Shown piece after piece: positions 16,745 to 24,272 of a DNA stretch of 41,379 nt (positions within the stretch are counted from its first letter, which is position 1; each line of letters opens with the position of its first letter). Source of the DNA: Deltaproteobacteria bacterium (GTDB lineage: Bacteria; Myxococcota_A; UBA9160; JAJDAL01); NCBI GenBank assembly GCA_029261875.1, contig JAJDAL010000033.1, positions 207,830-249,208 on the forward strand. Reading direction: 5' to 3'. A model generated the notes under the pieces. It had not been told where the DNA came from and ran no database searches. It worked only from the letters and a program-made list of their open reading frames with translations. A program made the position numbers and the translations under genes.

Positions 16745-18283
16745 ATGCAGCTCAGTGTAGGAAGTGGAGATCCGAAACAGGCGGCCGTCGATCTATTGGC
16801 GGTGCCGTTCTTCCAGTTCGAAGGCAAGAAGTGGCGTCTGGACAAGCGCTTCGCAGCCCTGGACCGGGCCTTCGGGGGCCCGATGAGCGCCGCCTTGCGC
16901 AGCGGCGACTTCCGCGGGAAAGCGGGTCAGACCTGCCTCCTGTATCCGGATGCCTCCGCGCCGGCGAAACGCCTGCTCATGGTTGGCCTGGGTGCCGAAG
17001 CCGAGGCCTCGGGCAATGCCCTGCGCCGCGCAGCGGGGCTCGCGGTTCAGCAAGCCGCACGCCGGGGGGGCGGAAAAGTCGCGTTCTGCGCCCCGAGCTT
17101 GCGCCGGGTCCCGGCGGCCGATGCCGCCCAGGCCTTTGCCGAAGGCGCCGTGCTCGCGGATTACCGCTTCGATCGTTTTCAGGCGAAACGCGAAAACGCA
17201 CCCGAGGGTGTGCGGAGCTTCCAGCTCCTGATCGAAAAGGCATCGGATCGCGCGAAAACCCAAGCCGGCGTGCGTCGCGGCGGCATCATCGCCGATTCCC
17301 AAAACCTCGCGCGCTCCCTGTCGGATGCGCCCGCCAACACCCTGCCTCCGGTGGGCCTCGCCCGCGAAGCGCAACGCATGGCGCGCAGCACCGGCCTGCG
17401 CTGTCAGGTACTCGACGTCGCTCAGCTCAAACGCCGCAAGATGGGCGGCATCCTGGCCGTGGGCCAGGGCAGCGCCAACCCGCCGCGCTTGATCGTCCTC
17501 GAGCACAACCGCGCCAAACGCCCCAAGAAAGGCGCACGCGGAAAACAGCGCACGGCGAGTCTGTGTTTCGTCGGCAAGGGCATCACCTTCGACTCCGGCG
17601 GGATCTCGATCAAACCCGCGGCCAACATGCACGAGATGAAACACGACATGTCGGGCGCTGCTGCGGTCGTGGGCGCCATGCGGGCCGCCGCCCTGTTGAA
17701 GGTTCCCCATCACGTCGTGGGCATCATCGCGGCCGCGGAGAATCTCCCGAGCGACACCGCGTACCGCCCGGGCGATGTGGTGACCAGCATGGCGGGCAAG
17801 ACCATCGAGGTCCTCAACACGGACGCCGAGGGACGCGTCGTGCTCGTCGATGCCCTGCACTTCGCCCGCACGGAGTTCGCCCCGGACGCAATCCTCGACC
17901 TCGCAACGTTGACGGGCGCCTGTGTGGTGGCCCTCGGCAAGGCGGCTTCGGGGCTCATGGGAAACCACGAGGGCTGGTTGGACCAGGTGCGCCGCGCAGG
18001 CGAGTCCTGCGGCGAACGTGCCTGGCCCCTACCGCTGTGGGACGAACATCGCGAGCTGGTGCGCAGCACCGTGGCGGACATCAAGAACACCGGAGGGCGG
18101 GACGCGGGCACGAGCACCGCAGCCGCGTTTCTCTCCTACTTCACCGAAGGCATCCCCTGGGCCCACCTCGACATCGCGGGAACCGCCAACACCGAGACTC
18201 CGGGCCCCTACCAGGGGCGCGGCGCAACGGGCGTCGGGGTGCGCCTGATCGTGGACCTTCTACACGACTGGCGGGCCCTCTAG
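16745..18283 (+). CDS. pepA: Leucyl aminopeptidase PepA (M17)
   Basis: A 512-residue protein. The C-terminal catalytic domain carries the full two-metal site: Lys278 and Asp283 (VGKGITFDSGG), Asp301 (HDMSG), Asp360 and Glu362 (NTDAEGR). The catalytic Lys290 and Arg364 are also present. It removes N-terminal residues from peptides in the cytoplasm and may bind DNA, as some PepA homologues do. The ATG at 16745 has AGGGGGG 4 nt upstream. A basic insert (KRPKKGARGKQR, about 259-270) precedes the metal site. Confidence 0.97.
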   Translation: MQLSVGSGDPKQAAVDLLAVPFFQFEGKKWRLDKRFAALDRAFGGPMSAALRSGDFRGKAGQTCLLYPDASAPAKRLLMVGLGAEAEASGNALRRAAGLAVQQAARRGGGKVAFCAPSLRRVPAADAAQAFAEGAVLADYRFDRFQAKRENAPEGVRSFQLLIEKASDRAKTQAGVRRGGIIADSQNLARSLSDAPANTLPPVGLAREAQRMARSTGLRCQVLDVAQLKRRKMGGILAVGQGSANPPRLIVLEHNRAKRPKKGARGKQRTASLCFVGKGITFDSGGISIKPAANMHEMKHDMSGAAAVVGAMRAAALLKVPHHVVGIIAAAENLPSDTAYRPGDVVTSMAGKTIEVLNTDAEGRVVLVDALHFARTEFAPDAILDLATLTGACVVALGKAASGLMGNHEGWLDQVRRAGESCGERAWPLPLWDEHRELVRSTVADIKNTGGRDAGTSTAAAFLSYFTEGIPWAHLDIAGTANTETPGPYQGRGATGVGVRLIVDLLHDWRAL

Positions 18284-18324
18284 CGCGAGAAAGCCCGGGC
18301 CCCTACCCTGCGGCGCGTCAAGTC

Positions 18325-18376
18325 GCAGCGAATATCACCCGATGAATGGGATCGGGTGAACCCGGTAAGTCGCTGC
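18325..18376. other. Nested inverted repeat after pepA
   Basis: A perfect 9-bp stem TCACCCGAT (18335-18343) / ATCGGGTGA (18351-18359) with a 7-nt loop is flanked by outer arms GCAGCG (18325-18330) and CGCTGC (18371-18376). There is no T-run, so it is not a classic terminator. It may be a rho-linked or processing hairpin, or an operator for the downstream cytochrome gene. Confidence 0.45.
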
Positions 18377-18421
18377 TACCCGACGTGACGTTCCAGAAGC
18401 TTCGATGATTGAAGTCTCTTG
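18373..18421 (+). repeat. Leader repeat, copy 1 (upstream of cytochrome c gene)
   Basis: It contains CTGCTACCC at 18373-18381 followed by GACG, then GAAGTCTCTTG at 18411-18421. The same two blocks in the same order precede rpoH. TACCCG could be a -10 with an upstream TGn. Confidence 0.45.
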
Positions 18422-18446
18422 GAACTGGAATCAAACAGGAGCCACA

Positions 18447-18839
18447 ATGAATCTTCGACGTTTCGTGCGCGGAATTGCTTGCTCGGGCCTCGCTGCTGCT
18501 TTCGCCCTCACCCTCTCGCCCTTGCAGGCCTCGGCGGCAGACGCCGCTGCCGGCAAGACCATCTACACCACCAATTGCGTTTCTTGTCACGGCGAGAGCG
18601 GCAAAGGCGACGGCCCTGTGGGCGCCGCCCTCACCCCCAAGCCGCGCGATTTGTCGGCCGGTGACTTCAAGTTCGACACCGACAAGGACGGCAAGGCGGG
18701 CACCGATGCCGACCTGGCCGGTGTGATCAAAGGCGGCGCTGCGGCCTACGGCGGTTCGCCCCTGATGGCGCCCTGGCCGATGCTCTCGGACGAAGATGTG
18801 GCCAACATCGTGGCGCATATCCGGACGCTCAAGCAGTAG
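18447..18839 (+). CDS. Periplasmic class I c-type cytochrome
   Basis: A 130-residue precursor with a signal peptide (cleavage likely after QASA, residue 30). It has one haem-binding CVSCH (Cys44, Cys47, His48) and a probable axial Met107 in PLMAPW. Total size and the YTTNCVSCHGESGKGDGPVG start match small monohaem electron carriers (cytochrome CBB3/c6-like). The ATG at 18447 has AGGAG 6 nt upstream; the frame extends 14 codons further but lacks a better start. Monocistronic, ending in a strong terminator. Redox partner is unknown. Confidence 0.93.
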   Translation: MNLRRFVRGIACSGLAAAFALTLSPLQASAADAAAGKTIYTTNCVSCHGESGKGDGPVGAALTPKPRDLSAGDFKFDTDKDGKAGTDADLAGVIKGGAAAYGGSPLMAPWPMLSDEDVANIVAHIRTLKQ

Positions 18840-18862
18840 TCACGGTCTGCTTTCTGGATCCC

Positions 18863-18899
18863 AGCGGGGTCGGCGCAGCCGCGCCGACCCCGCTTTTTT
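18863..18899 (+). terminator. Intrinsic terminator of the cytochrome c gene
   Basis: A perfect 14-bp GC-rich stem (AGCGGGGTCGGCGC / GCGCCGACCCCGCT, loop AGCC) is followed by a run of Ts. It separates the cytochrome transcript from rpoH. Confidence 0.95.
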
Positions 18900-18901
18900 G
18901 T

Positions 18902-18932
18902 CTGCTACCCTGACGCGGCTCGAAGTCTCTTG
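18902..18932 (+). repeat. Leader repeat, copy 2 and probable rpoH promoter -10
   Basis: CTGCTACCC (18902-18910) and GAAGTCTCTTG (18922-18932) repeat the blocks found before the cytochrome gene. TGCTACCCT has the form of an extended -10 (TGn-TACCCT). Confidence 0.45.
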
Positions 18933-18943
18933 AGGTAACCGCG

Positions 18944-19900
18944 GTGAGTTCTCGCGAAGCCACATCGCCGCCGGAAACGGATGGCGTGCCTTCCGAGATC
19001 GCGCCGGCGCGTGTATCCCCGCGAAACACGACCCGCGATCTCGAACCCGTCGACGCGCTCACGCGCTACATGGCGGAGCTGCGCCATGCGGAACCCATTT
19101 CCCGGGAAGAGGAACACGCCCTAGCCGTCCGCATGGTGGAAGAAGGCGATCTCGACGCGGCGCGCAAGCTCGTGCTGTCGAATCTTCGCCTGGTGGTGAA
19201 GATCGCCATGGAGTACCGGCGCGCCTGGACGAACGTCCTCGACCTGATCCAGGAAGGAAACGTCGGACTGCTCCAGGCCGTGCGACGCTTCGATCCCTAC
19301 CAGGACGTCAAGCTGTCCTCTTATGCGGCCTATTGGATCCGCGCCTACGTGCTCAAATACCTGATCGACAACATTCGCCTGGTGCGGTTGGGCACCACGC
19401 GCGCGCAACGCAAACTCTTCTTCCGGCTCAACAAGGAAAAACGCCAACTCGAACGCGAGGGCTTCGAGGTCGAACCCCGCCTACTCGCCGAGCGCCTGGA
19501 CGTTTCCGAAGGCGACGTGATCGAAATGGAAACGCGCCTGGCCCAGGGCGAACTCTCCATGGACGCTCCCGCGGGCAGCGAAGACGGAAACGCGGTGTTT
19601 GGCGACTTCGTAGCGGACCGGGCGGACGACGCCGAAATGAGTTTTTCGGACCGGGAGCTGCGCAGCGTCTTCCTCGAGCAGGTCCACGCTTTTGCGGAAA
19701 CCCTCGACGAGCGCGATCAGCGCATCGTCGATGAACGCATCCTGGCCGAGGAGCCTCGCACGTTGAAAGACCTCGGCGAAGAAATGGGCGTGTCGCGCGA
19801 ACGCGTACGACAGCTCGAGGCGCGCGTGGTGGATCGTCTGCGCGAATACTTGAAGGAACACATGGTGGACTTCGAGTACTACGCCCCGCCGAAAGACTGA
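18944..19900 (+). CDS. rpoH: RNA polymerase sigma factor RpoH-type (sigma-32)
   Basis: A 318-residue sigma-70-family factor. Region 2 (about 75-145) contains LVLSNLRLVVKIAMEYRR and YAAYWIRAYVLKYLIDN. The RpoH-specific box AQRKLFFRL (about 154-162) follows directly, and region 4 has a helix-turn-helix ending ERVRQLEARVVDRLREYL. It directs transcription of heat-shock and envelope-stress genes. The GTG at 18944 has GAGGT 8 nt upstream. Unlike E. coli it has an N-terminal extension of about 30 residues before region 1.2. It lies after a terminator and before pgpA. Confidence 0.93.
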   Translation: MSSREATSPPETDGVPSEIAPARVSPRNTTRDLEPVDALTRYMAELRHAEPISREEEHALAVRMVEEGDLDAARKLVLSNLRLVVKIAMEYRRAWTNVLDLIQEGNVGLLQAVRRFDPYQDVKLSSYAAYWIRAYVLKYLIDNIRLVRLGTTRAQRKLFFRLNKEKRQLEREGFEVEPRLLAERLDVSEGDVIEMETRLAQGELSMDAPAGSEDGNAVFGDFVADRADDAEMSFSDRELRSVFLEQVHAFAETLDERDQRIVDERILAEEPRTLKDLGEEMGVSRERVRQLEARVVDRLREYLKEHMVDFEYYAPPKD

Positions 19901-19967
19901 GGCGGGTGTCCGTGGCCGCCATCCACAAGTGCGAACGGGTTGCGACCTACGGCGCACCCGAGGCCGG

Positions 19968-20474
19968 ATGCGCACCGGTTTGACGGCCAAAGAACGTGTT
20001 CTCTATCGGCTGATGACGGGCCTTGGGACCGGCCATGCCCCGGTGGCCCCGGGCACGGCGGGCACGCTTCCGGCCGTCCTGCTGGGGGTTGCGTTGCAAT
20101 GGGTCTGGCAGGGTCCAGCCCTGGCGTGGATTCTGCTGCTGTTGGCCCTGCTGTTGTTGGCCGTCGGGTGCACGACCACGGACCTGGTGGCGAAAACGTG
20201 CGAGCACAAGGATCCGAGCGAATTCGTCTTGGACGAAATCGTGGGATACCTCCTGGCCTTGTCCATGGTCGCGTTCACCATGGCGGAGGGACCCACGCCG
20301 TTGGCCCACGCCGCTTGTTTCCTGTTGTTTCGCACCTTCGACATCCTCAAGCCCCCGCCCGCCCGACACCTCGAACGAATTCCGGGCGCGGTCGGCATCA
20401 TGCTCGACGACGTGGCTGCGGGGATCTACGCGGGTACTTGCCTGATCGCGATGAATCACTTTCAGCTCTTTTGA
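19968..20474 (+). CDS. pgpA: Phosphatidylglycerophosphatase A
   Basis: A 168-residue membrane protein that dephosphorylates phosphatidylglycerol phosphate to phosphatidylglycerol. Motifs are APVAPGTAGTLPA (24-36), KDPSEFVLDEIVGY (81-94), and FDILKPPPARHLE with GIMLDDVAAG near the end. All carry the conserved acidic residues of the family. There are about four membrane spans. The ATG at 19968 has GAGG 4 nt upstream; a GTG at 19929 would add 13 basic residues not typical of PgpA. Ends convergent with the amidohydrolase gene. Confidence 0.95.
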   Translation: MRTGLTAKERVLYRLMTGLGTGHAPVAPGTAGTLPAVLLGVALQWVWQGPALAWILLLLALLLLAVGCTTTDLVAKTCEHKDPSEFVLDEIVGYLLALSMVAFTMAEGPTPLAHAACFLLFRTFDILKPPPARHLERIPGAVGIMLDDVAAGIYAGTCLIAMNHFQLF

Positions 20475-20546
20475 CGAAGGCGAGCGCGTCGGTGTCCGCA
20501 GCGAGCTGGCGTCCCCACCCAGCGGCGCGCGCAAGAGCAATCGGAC

Positions 20547-21734
20547 TCAGGCTCCCAGGTAGTCGAGCGCCATCGCGGCGTGGAGTGCCACGCCCCGGGC
20601 CATGGCGCTCTCGTCGAGCACCATGCGATCCGAGTGGATCGGCGCCACGTCGCCAGAAGCCGGCTTCGCGGGCCGCGCCCCCAGAAACACCATGGCGCCC
20701 GGAACGCGTTCGAGGATGTAGGAGAAGTCTTCCGCACCCATCACCGGTGAAGGCATCAGTACGACGGCGGAATCGCCCAGCAGCTTGCGCGCCACGTCCG
20801 CCGAATAGGGGGCGAAGCGGTCGTCGTTGACGGTGACGGGATAACCCGGAATCACCTCGACCTCCGCCTCGAGCCCGTGCGCCTGGGCGATCCCCTTCGC
20901 GACCCGCGGAATCCCCTCCCGCAGCCGTTCGCGCGCAGCGCTGGAGATCGAACGCAGGGTGCCCGCGAGCGTCGCTGTGGCGGGGATCACGTTGAAGGTG
21001 GTGCCGCCCTCGATGTGCGCGACGGTGATGACCACCGGATCGAAGACATTGAAGCGTCGCGTGGTGAAGGCCTGCAGCGCGGTCACCACCTCGCACGCCA
21101 CGGGGATCGGGTCCACCGCATCGTGGGGCATCGAAGCGTGCCCGCCACGCCCGCGCAGGGTGACGCGGAAATCGTCCTTGGATGCGAGAAAGGGTCCCGG
21201 ACGCGTTGCCACCATGCCCGACGGCACGACGGGGTTGATGTGAATCGCGAAGGCGGCGTCGACCTTCGGCTCGGCTTCCAGCAGGCCCTCTTCGACCGCG
21301 ATGCGGGCTCCGCCAAAGCCCTCCTCCCCAGGTTGAAACAAGAACTTCACGGTTCCGTGCAGAAGTGCCCGTTTTTCACACAGGATCCGCGCCGCGCCCA
21401 CCAACATCGAGGTGTGGGCATCGTGACCACAGGCGTGCATTTTCCCGGGTCGCTCGGAGGCAAAGGGAAGCCCTGTGTTCTCGTGGAGGGGCAAGGCGTC
21501 CATGTCCGCCCGCAAGAGCAGCGTCCGTCCGGCCTCGGACCCTCTGAGCGTCGCCACGATGGCGCTCGTTGCGCCTCCGGTGTGGATCTCGAGCGGTAGC
21601 TCCGCCAGGGCGTCGAGCACCGCGCGCTGGGTCTCCGGCGTATCCAGGCCCAGCTCCGGCGCAGCGTGGATCTTGCGCCGCAAGGCCACCGTATCGGGCA
21701 ATAGAGATTCGGCTTCCGCCAACAGCTCGCTCAC
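20547..21734 (-). CDS. M20D-family amidohydrolase / N-acyl-amino-acid hydrolase
   Basis: A 395-residue cytoplasmic protein with the M20D metal-binding motifs: RADMDALPLHE (75-85), MHACGHDAHTSML (99-111, ligands Cys102 and His104) and FQPGEEGFGGA (about 133-143, Glu137/Glu138). The dimerisation domain includes GRGGHASMPH. Relatives hydrolyse hippurate, N-acetyl amino acids or IAA conjugates; the true substrate cannot be read from sequence. The GTG at 21734 has AAGGGGGAA upstream. It diverges from the udg gene with only about 32 nt between starts. Confidence 0.92.
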   Translation of the reverse strand: MSELLAEAESLLPDTVALRRKIHAAPELGLDTPETQRAVLDALAELPLEIHTGGATSAIVATLRGSEAGRTLLLRADMDALPLHENTGLPFASERPGKMHACGHDAHTSMLVGAARILCEKRALLHGTVKFLFQPGEEGFGGARIAVEEGLLEAEPKVDAAFAIHINPVVPSGMVATRPGPFLASKDDFRVTLRGRGGHASMPHDAVDPIPVACEVVTALQAFTTRRFNVFDPVVITVAHIEGGTTFNVIPATATLAGTLRSISSAARERLREGIPRVAKGIAQAHGLEAEVEVIPGYPVTVNDDRFAPYSADVARKLLGDSAVVLMPSPVMGAEDFSYILERVPGAMVFLGARPAKPASGDVAPIHSDRMVLDESAMARGVALHAAMALDYLGA

Positions 21735-21760
21735 GCGCTTCCCCCTTCGAGTACGGCCTC

Positions 21761-21767
21761 TAGTATA
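21761..21767. promoter_or_regulatory. Overlapping bidirectional -10 element
   Basis: The plus strand reads TAGTAT (21761-21766) and the minus strand TATACT (21767-21762), in the 32-nt space between divergent genes. The plus-strand start would fall about 7 nt downstream, at the second ATG of udg. No convincing -35 was identified. Confidence 0.4.
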
Positions 21768-21772
21768 TGGCG

Positions 21773-22444
21773 ATGTCCATCGCTCGACTGCGCGAACTCG
21801 AAAGCCAGATTCCGAAATGCCGCCGCTGCCCGCGCCTCGTACGCTATCTCGATCGCTCGGCCGAGAAATATCCGGACTACTGGGCGCGCCCAGTACCGGG
21901 CTATGGCGATCGCCGCGCCTGGCTGCTCGTCGTGGGCCTGGCCCCCGGCATGCACGGCGCCAACCGCACGGGGAAACCCTTCCAGGGCGACGCCGCGGGA
22001 ACCTGGCTCTACGCCTCCCTGGAAGCCCTCGGCGTGTGGAACGGCCGCAGCCTGCGCGGCGCCTACATCGTCAACGCGGCCAAATGCGTCCCTCCCCTGA
22101 ACCGTCCGACCGGCGAGGAGTTGAACCGCTGCCGACCCTGGCTCCAGGAGGAACTCGCCAATCTCGCTTCCGTACGCGTCGTGCTCGCCCTCGGCACCGT
22201 GGCCCAGCGCGCGGTGTTGCAGAGTTATGGCCTGGGGCCCCTCTCGAGCTACGCGTTCGGGCACGGCGTCCGACATCGCCTGCCCGGACGTCCGGATCTC
22301 TTGTCGAGCTATCACCCATCACGCCAGAACACCAACACGGGGCGCCTCACGCCGGCCATGTGGCGCGGGATCTGGCGCCGGGTTGCCCACTACCGGCCCG
22401 CGGCATCCGGGTCGATCGCGGGTTCCCGTAGCGCGCACAGGTGA
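21773..22444 (+). CDS. Type-5 (UdgB-like) uracil-DNA glycosylase
   Basis: About 223 residues. Counting from the upstream ATG at 21767, it has four cysteines placed as in Fe-S-containing glycosylases (Cys18, Cys21, Cys107, Cys122). The motif GLAPGMHGANRTGKPFQGD (57-75) carries the type-5 GxAPxxHGANRTG signature, and SYHPSRQNTNTGRL is the second DNA-binding loop. It excises uracil and other deaminated bases. Two in-frame ATGs exist. No Shine-Dalgarno is visible, and the putative -10 predicts transcription starting at the second ATG, so 21773 is given as start. Confidence 0.9.
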   Translation: MSIARLRELESQIPKCRRCPRLVRYLDRSAEKYPDYWARPVPGYGDRRAWLLVVGLAPGMHGANRTGKPFQGDAAGTWLYASLEALGVWNGRSLRGAYIVNAAKCVPPLNRPTGEELNRCRPWLQEELANLASVRVVLALGTVAQRAVLQSYGLGPLSSYAFGHGVRHRLPGRPDLLSSYHPSRQNTNTGRLTPAMWRGIWRRVAHYRPAASGSIAGSRSAHR

Positions 22445-22450
22445 CTTAGC

Positions 22451-22741
22451 ATGGAGGGCCGCATCCGAATCCGCGCCCTGGTGCGCGGACGCGTTCAGGG
22501 GGTGTTCTTTCGCGGATCGACCCAGGAGCGTGCCCGGGAGCTCGGCGTGGACGGATGGGTTCGAAACTGCCCGGATGGGAGTGTGGAAGCCGTGTTCGAA
22601 GGAAGCCCCCAAGCCGTCGCGGAGATGTTGACCTTTTGCGCGCGTGGACCGCGTTGGGCCGAGGTCGATTCCCTCGAGCAGAGCGCCGAAGCCCCCGAAG
22701 AATTGCACGGATTCGCGATTCGATCGGAACCCGAAGCGTGA
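22451..22741 (+). CDS. acyP: Acylphosphatase
   Basis: A 96-residue protein of standard size with the acylphosphatase signature GRVQGVFFRGSTQERA and GWVRNCPDGSVEAVFEG. The catalytic Arg21 and Asn39 are in place. It hydrolyses acyl phosphates such as carbamoyl and acetyl phosphate. Its stop overlaps the next gene's GTG (GTGA), implying coupling to the SLOG-DUF192 fusion. Confidence 0.95.
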   Translation: MEGRIRIRALVRGRVQGVFFRGSTQERARELGVDGWVRNCPDGSVEAVFEGSPQAVAEMLTFCARGPRWAEVDSLEQSAEAPEELHGFAIRSEPEA

Positions 22742-23664
22742 TCGAAAAGCTCGTTAGCGGCGGCCAGACCGGCGTCGACCGCGGCGCCCTCGACGCCGCC
22801 CAGTCGGCAGAAATCGAGTGCGGTGGGTGGTGTCCCAAGGGACGCAGCGCCGAAGATGGCGCGATCGACCCGCGCTATCCGCTCGACGAAACGCCTTCCA
22901 AAGATGCCGCCCAGCGCACGGAATGGAACGTTCGCGACTCCGACGGCAGCCTGATCTTGGTGGGGGAGAAAACCGTGGGCGGCACGGCGCACACCCTGCG
23001 CGTGGCCGAGCGCCTGGGGCGGCCGTGCCGAGTCGTGGAACTCGACGGCGAGGTCGACCCGGACGCGATTCGCCGTTGGATTCGCGACCACCACATTCGC
23101 GTCCTCAACGTCGCGGGCCCCCGCGAGAGCGAGCGCCCCGGTAGCTACGCCGCCTCCCAATCCATCGTTTCCGCCCTGCTCGAACGCGAGCAATCCGTCG
23201 GTCGCAAGCGCGGGCGCTGGCTGCGCGCGGCGGCGGCGATGCTCGCGATCGCAGTCCTCGTCCCGATCGCCTACTCGGTGCTCCGCGCCGAGGGCAGCGC
23301 TCCCGCAGTCGTGATTCGCGACATCACCGTTCCCGTCGAAGTCATGAGAACCGCTGAAGAAAAGCGACAGGGCCTGTCCGGCCGTATGTCCCTCGAGGCC
23401 AATTCGGGGATGTTGTTTCTCTACGATGCCCCGGGCTACTACGCCTTCTGGATGCCCGACATGCACTTCGACATCGACATCCTGTGGTTGCGCGAAGGCA
23501 AGATCGTCGACCTGCGAACCCAGGTCCCCCATGACCCCGGAACCCCCTTGCCCACCTACCGCCCACGCGCGCCAGCGGATTCGGTGCTGGAGGTGAATGC
23601 GGGCTTCAGCGCATCCCACGGCTGGAGCATCGGCGACCCGGTGCGATTGCGGGGCATCGATTGA
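22738..23664 (+). CDS. Fusion: SLOG/putative molybdenum carrier domain - TM - DUF192
   Basis: A 308-residue protein with three parts. Residues 1-150 carry SGGQTGVDRGALDAA (7-21), CGGWCPKGRSAEDG and RTEWNVRDSDGSLI, typical of the YpsA-related SLOG family annotated as putative molybdenum carrier. A single membrane span follows at about 161-183. Residues 195-305 are a complete DUF192 domain (EEKRQGLSGRMSLE, FWMPDMHFDIDILWL). DUF192 proteins are usually secreted, so the topology would be cytoplasmic SLOG and periplasmic DUF192. Both parts are intact and in one frame with no stop. The GTG at 22738 overlaps the acyP stop. Function is unknown. Confidence 0.85.
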   Translation: MIEKLVSGGQTGVDRGALDAAQSAEIECGGWCPKGRSAEDGAIDPRYPLDETPSKDAAQRTEWNVRDSDGSLILVGEKTVGGTAHTLRVAERLGRPCRVVELDGEVDPDAIRRWIRDHHIRVLNVAGPRESERPGSYAASQSIVSALLEREQSVGRKRGRWLRAAAAMLAIAVLVPIAYSVLRAEGSAPAVVIRDITVPVEVMRTAEEKRQGLSGRMSLEANSGMLFLYDAPGYYAFWMPDMHFDIDILWLREGKIVDLRTQVPHDPGTPLPTYRPRAPADSVLEVNAGFSASHGWSIGDPVRLRGID

Positions 23665-23671
23665 GGGAGCG

Positions 23672-24241
23672 GTGACGGTCCCGCCGCGACCGCATCTGCT
23701 CGGCATCGACGACGGCGCCTTCGAGAAGTACCAGCGCGCCGCCGTGCCCATCGTCGGTGTCTTCATGGAAGGCTGCGATCTGGTCGAAGGCGTGGCAACC
23801 ACGCGCTTCCCGGTGGATGGAGCGGACGCCACCGCGTTCCTGGCGGATTGGATCTGCGGCCTGCGCTTCCATCGCGCGCTGCAGGGGATCGTGGTCGGCG
23901 GCATCACGATCGCGGGCTTGGGGGTCCTCGACATTCGCCGACTTCACAGCGCGACCGAGGTACCGGTCCTCGTCGTCAATCGAAAACGCCCCACGGACGA
24001 TGCGGTCGTCGGCGCCCTGCGAAGCGCGGGCCTCGAAGAGCGGATCGCGACCGTCGAGAACTCGCCCCGGGCCTTCGACTGCGGGAATCGCTTGTTCGCC
24101 GCCTGCGCGGGTTGCTCGCCCGAGGAAAGCCGCGCGCTGCTCGCCGCGACACTCGGGAAAGCGCGACTGCCCGAGCCCTTGCGACTCGCCCACCTGATCG
24201 CGCGCGCGATGGCGACCGGGGAATCCCGCGGGCGGGTGTGA
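23672..24241 (+). CDS. DUF99 family protein (UPF0215, endonuclease dU-like)
   Basis: A 189-residue protein starting PPRPHLLGIDDGAFEK, with GVFMEGCDLVEGV, a GIVVGGITIAGLGVLDI strand and PVLVVNRKRP: the pattern of the DUF99 family. Archaeal members have been described as endonuclease dU-like, and the fold resembles RNase H/endonuclease V. Catalytic competence cannot be judged here. The GTG at 23672 follows GAGGGAG by a few bases and lies 7 nt after the previous stop, so it belongs to the udg-acyP-fusion operon. Confidence 0.82.
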   Translation: MTVPPRPHLLGIDDGAFEKYQRAAVPIVGVFMEGCDLVEGVATTRFPVDGADATAFLADWICGLRFHRALQGIVVGGITIAGLGVLDIRRLHSATEVPVLVVNRKRPTDDAVVGALRSAGLEERIATVENSPRAFDCGNRLFAACAGCSPEESRALLAATLGKARLPEPLRLAHLIARAMATGESRGRV

Positions 24242-24272
24242 GGAATTTCGGAAACCGAATCCCTGTGTCGAT

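Noticed and set aside
22495..23934. 479-codon minus-strand open frame
   Set aside because: Antisense to acyP, the SLOG-DUF192 fusion and DUF99, all of which have recognisable domains.
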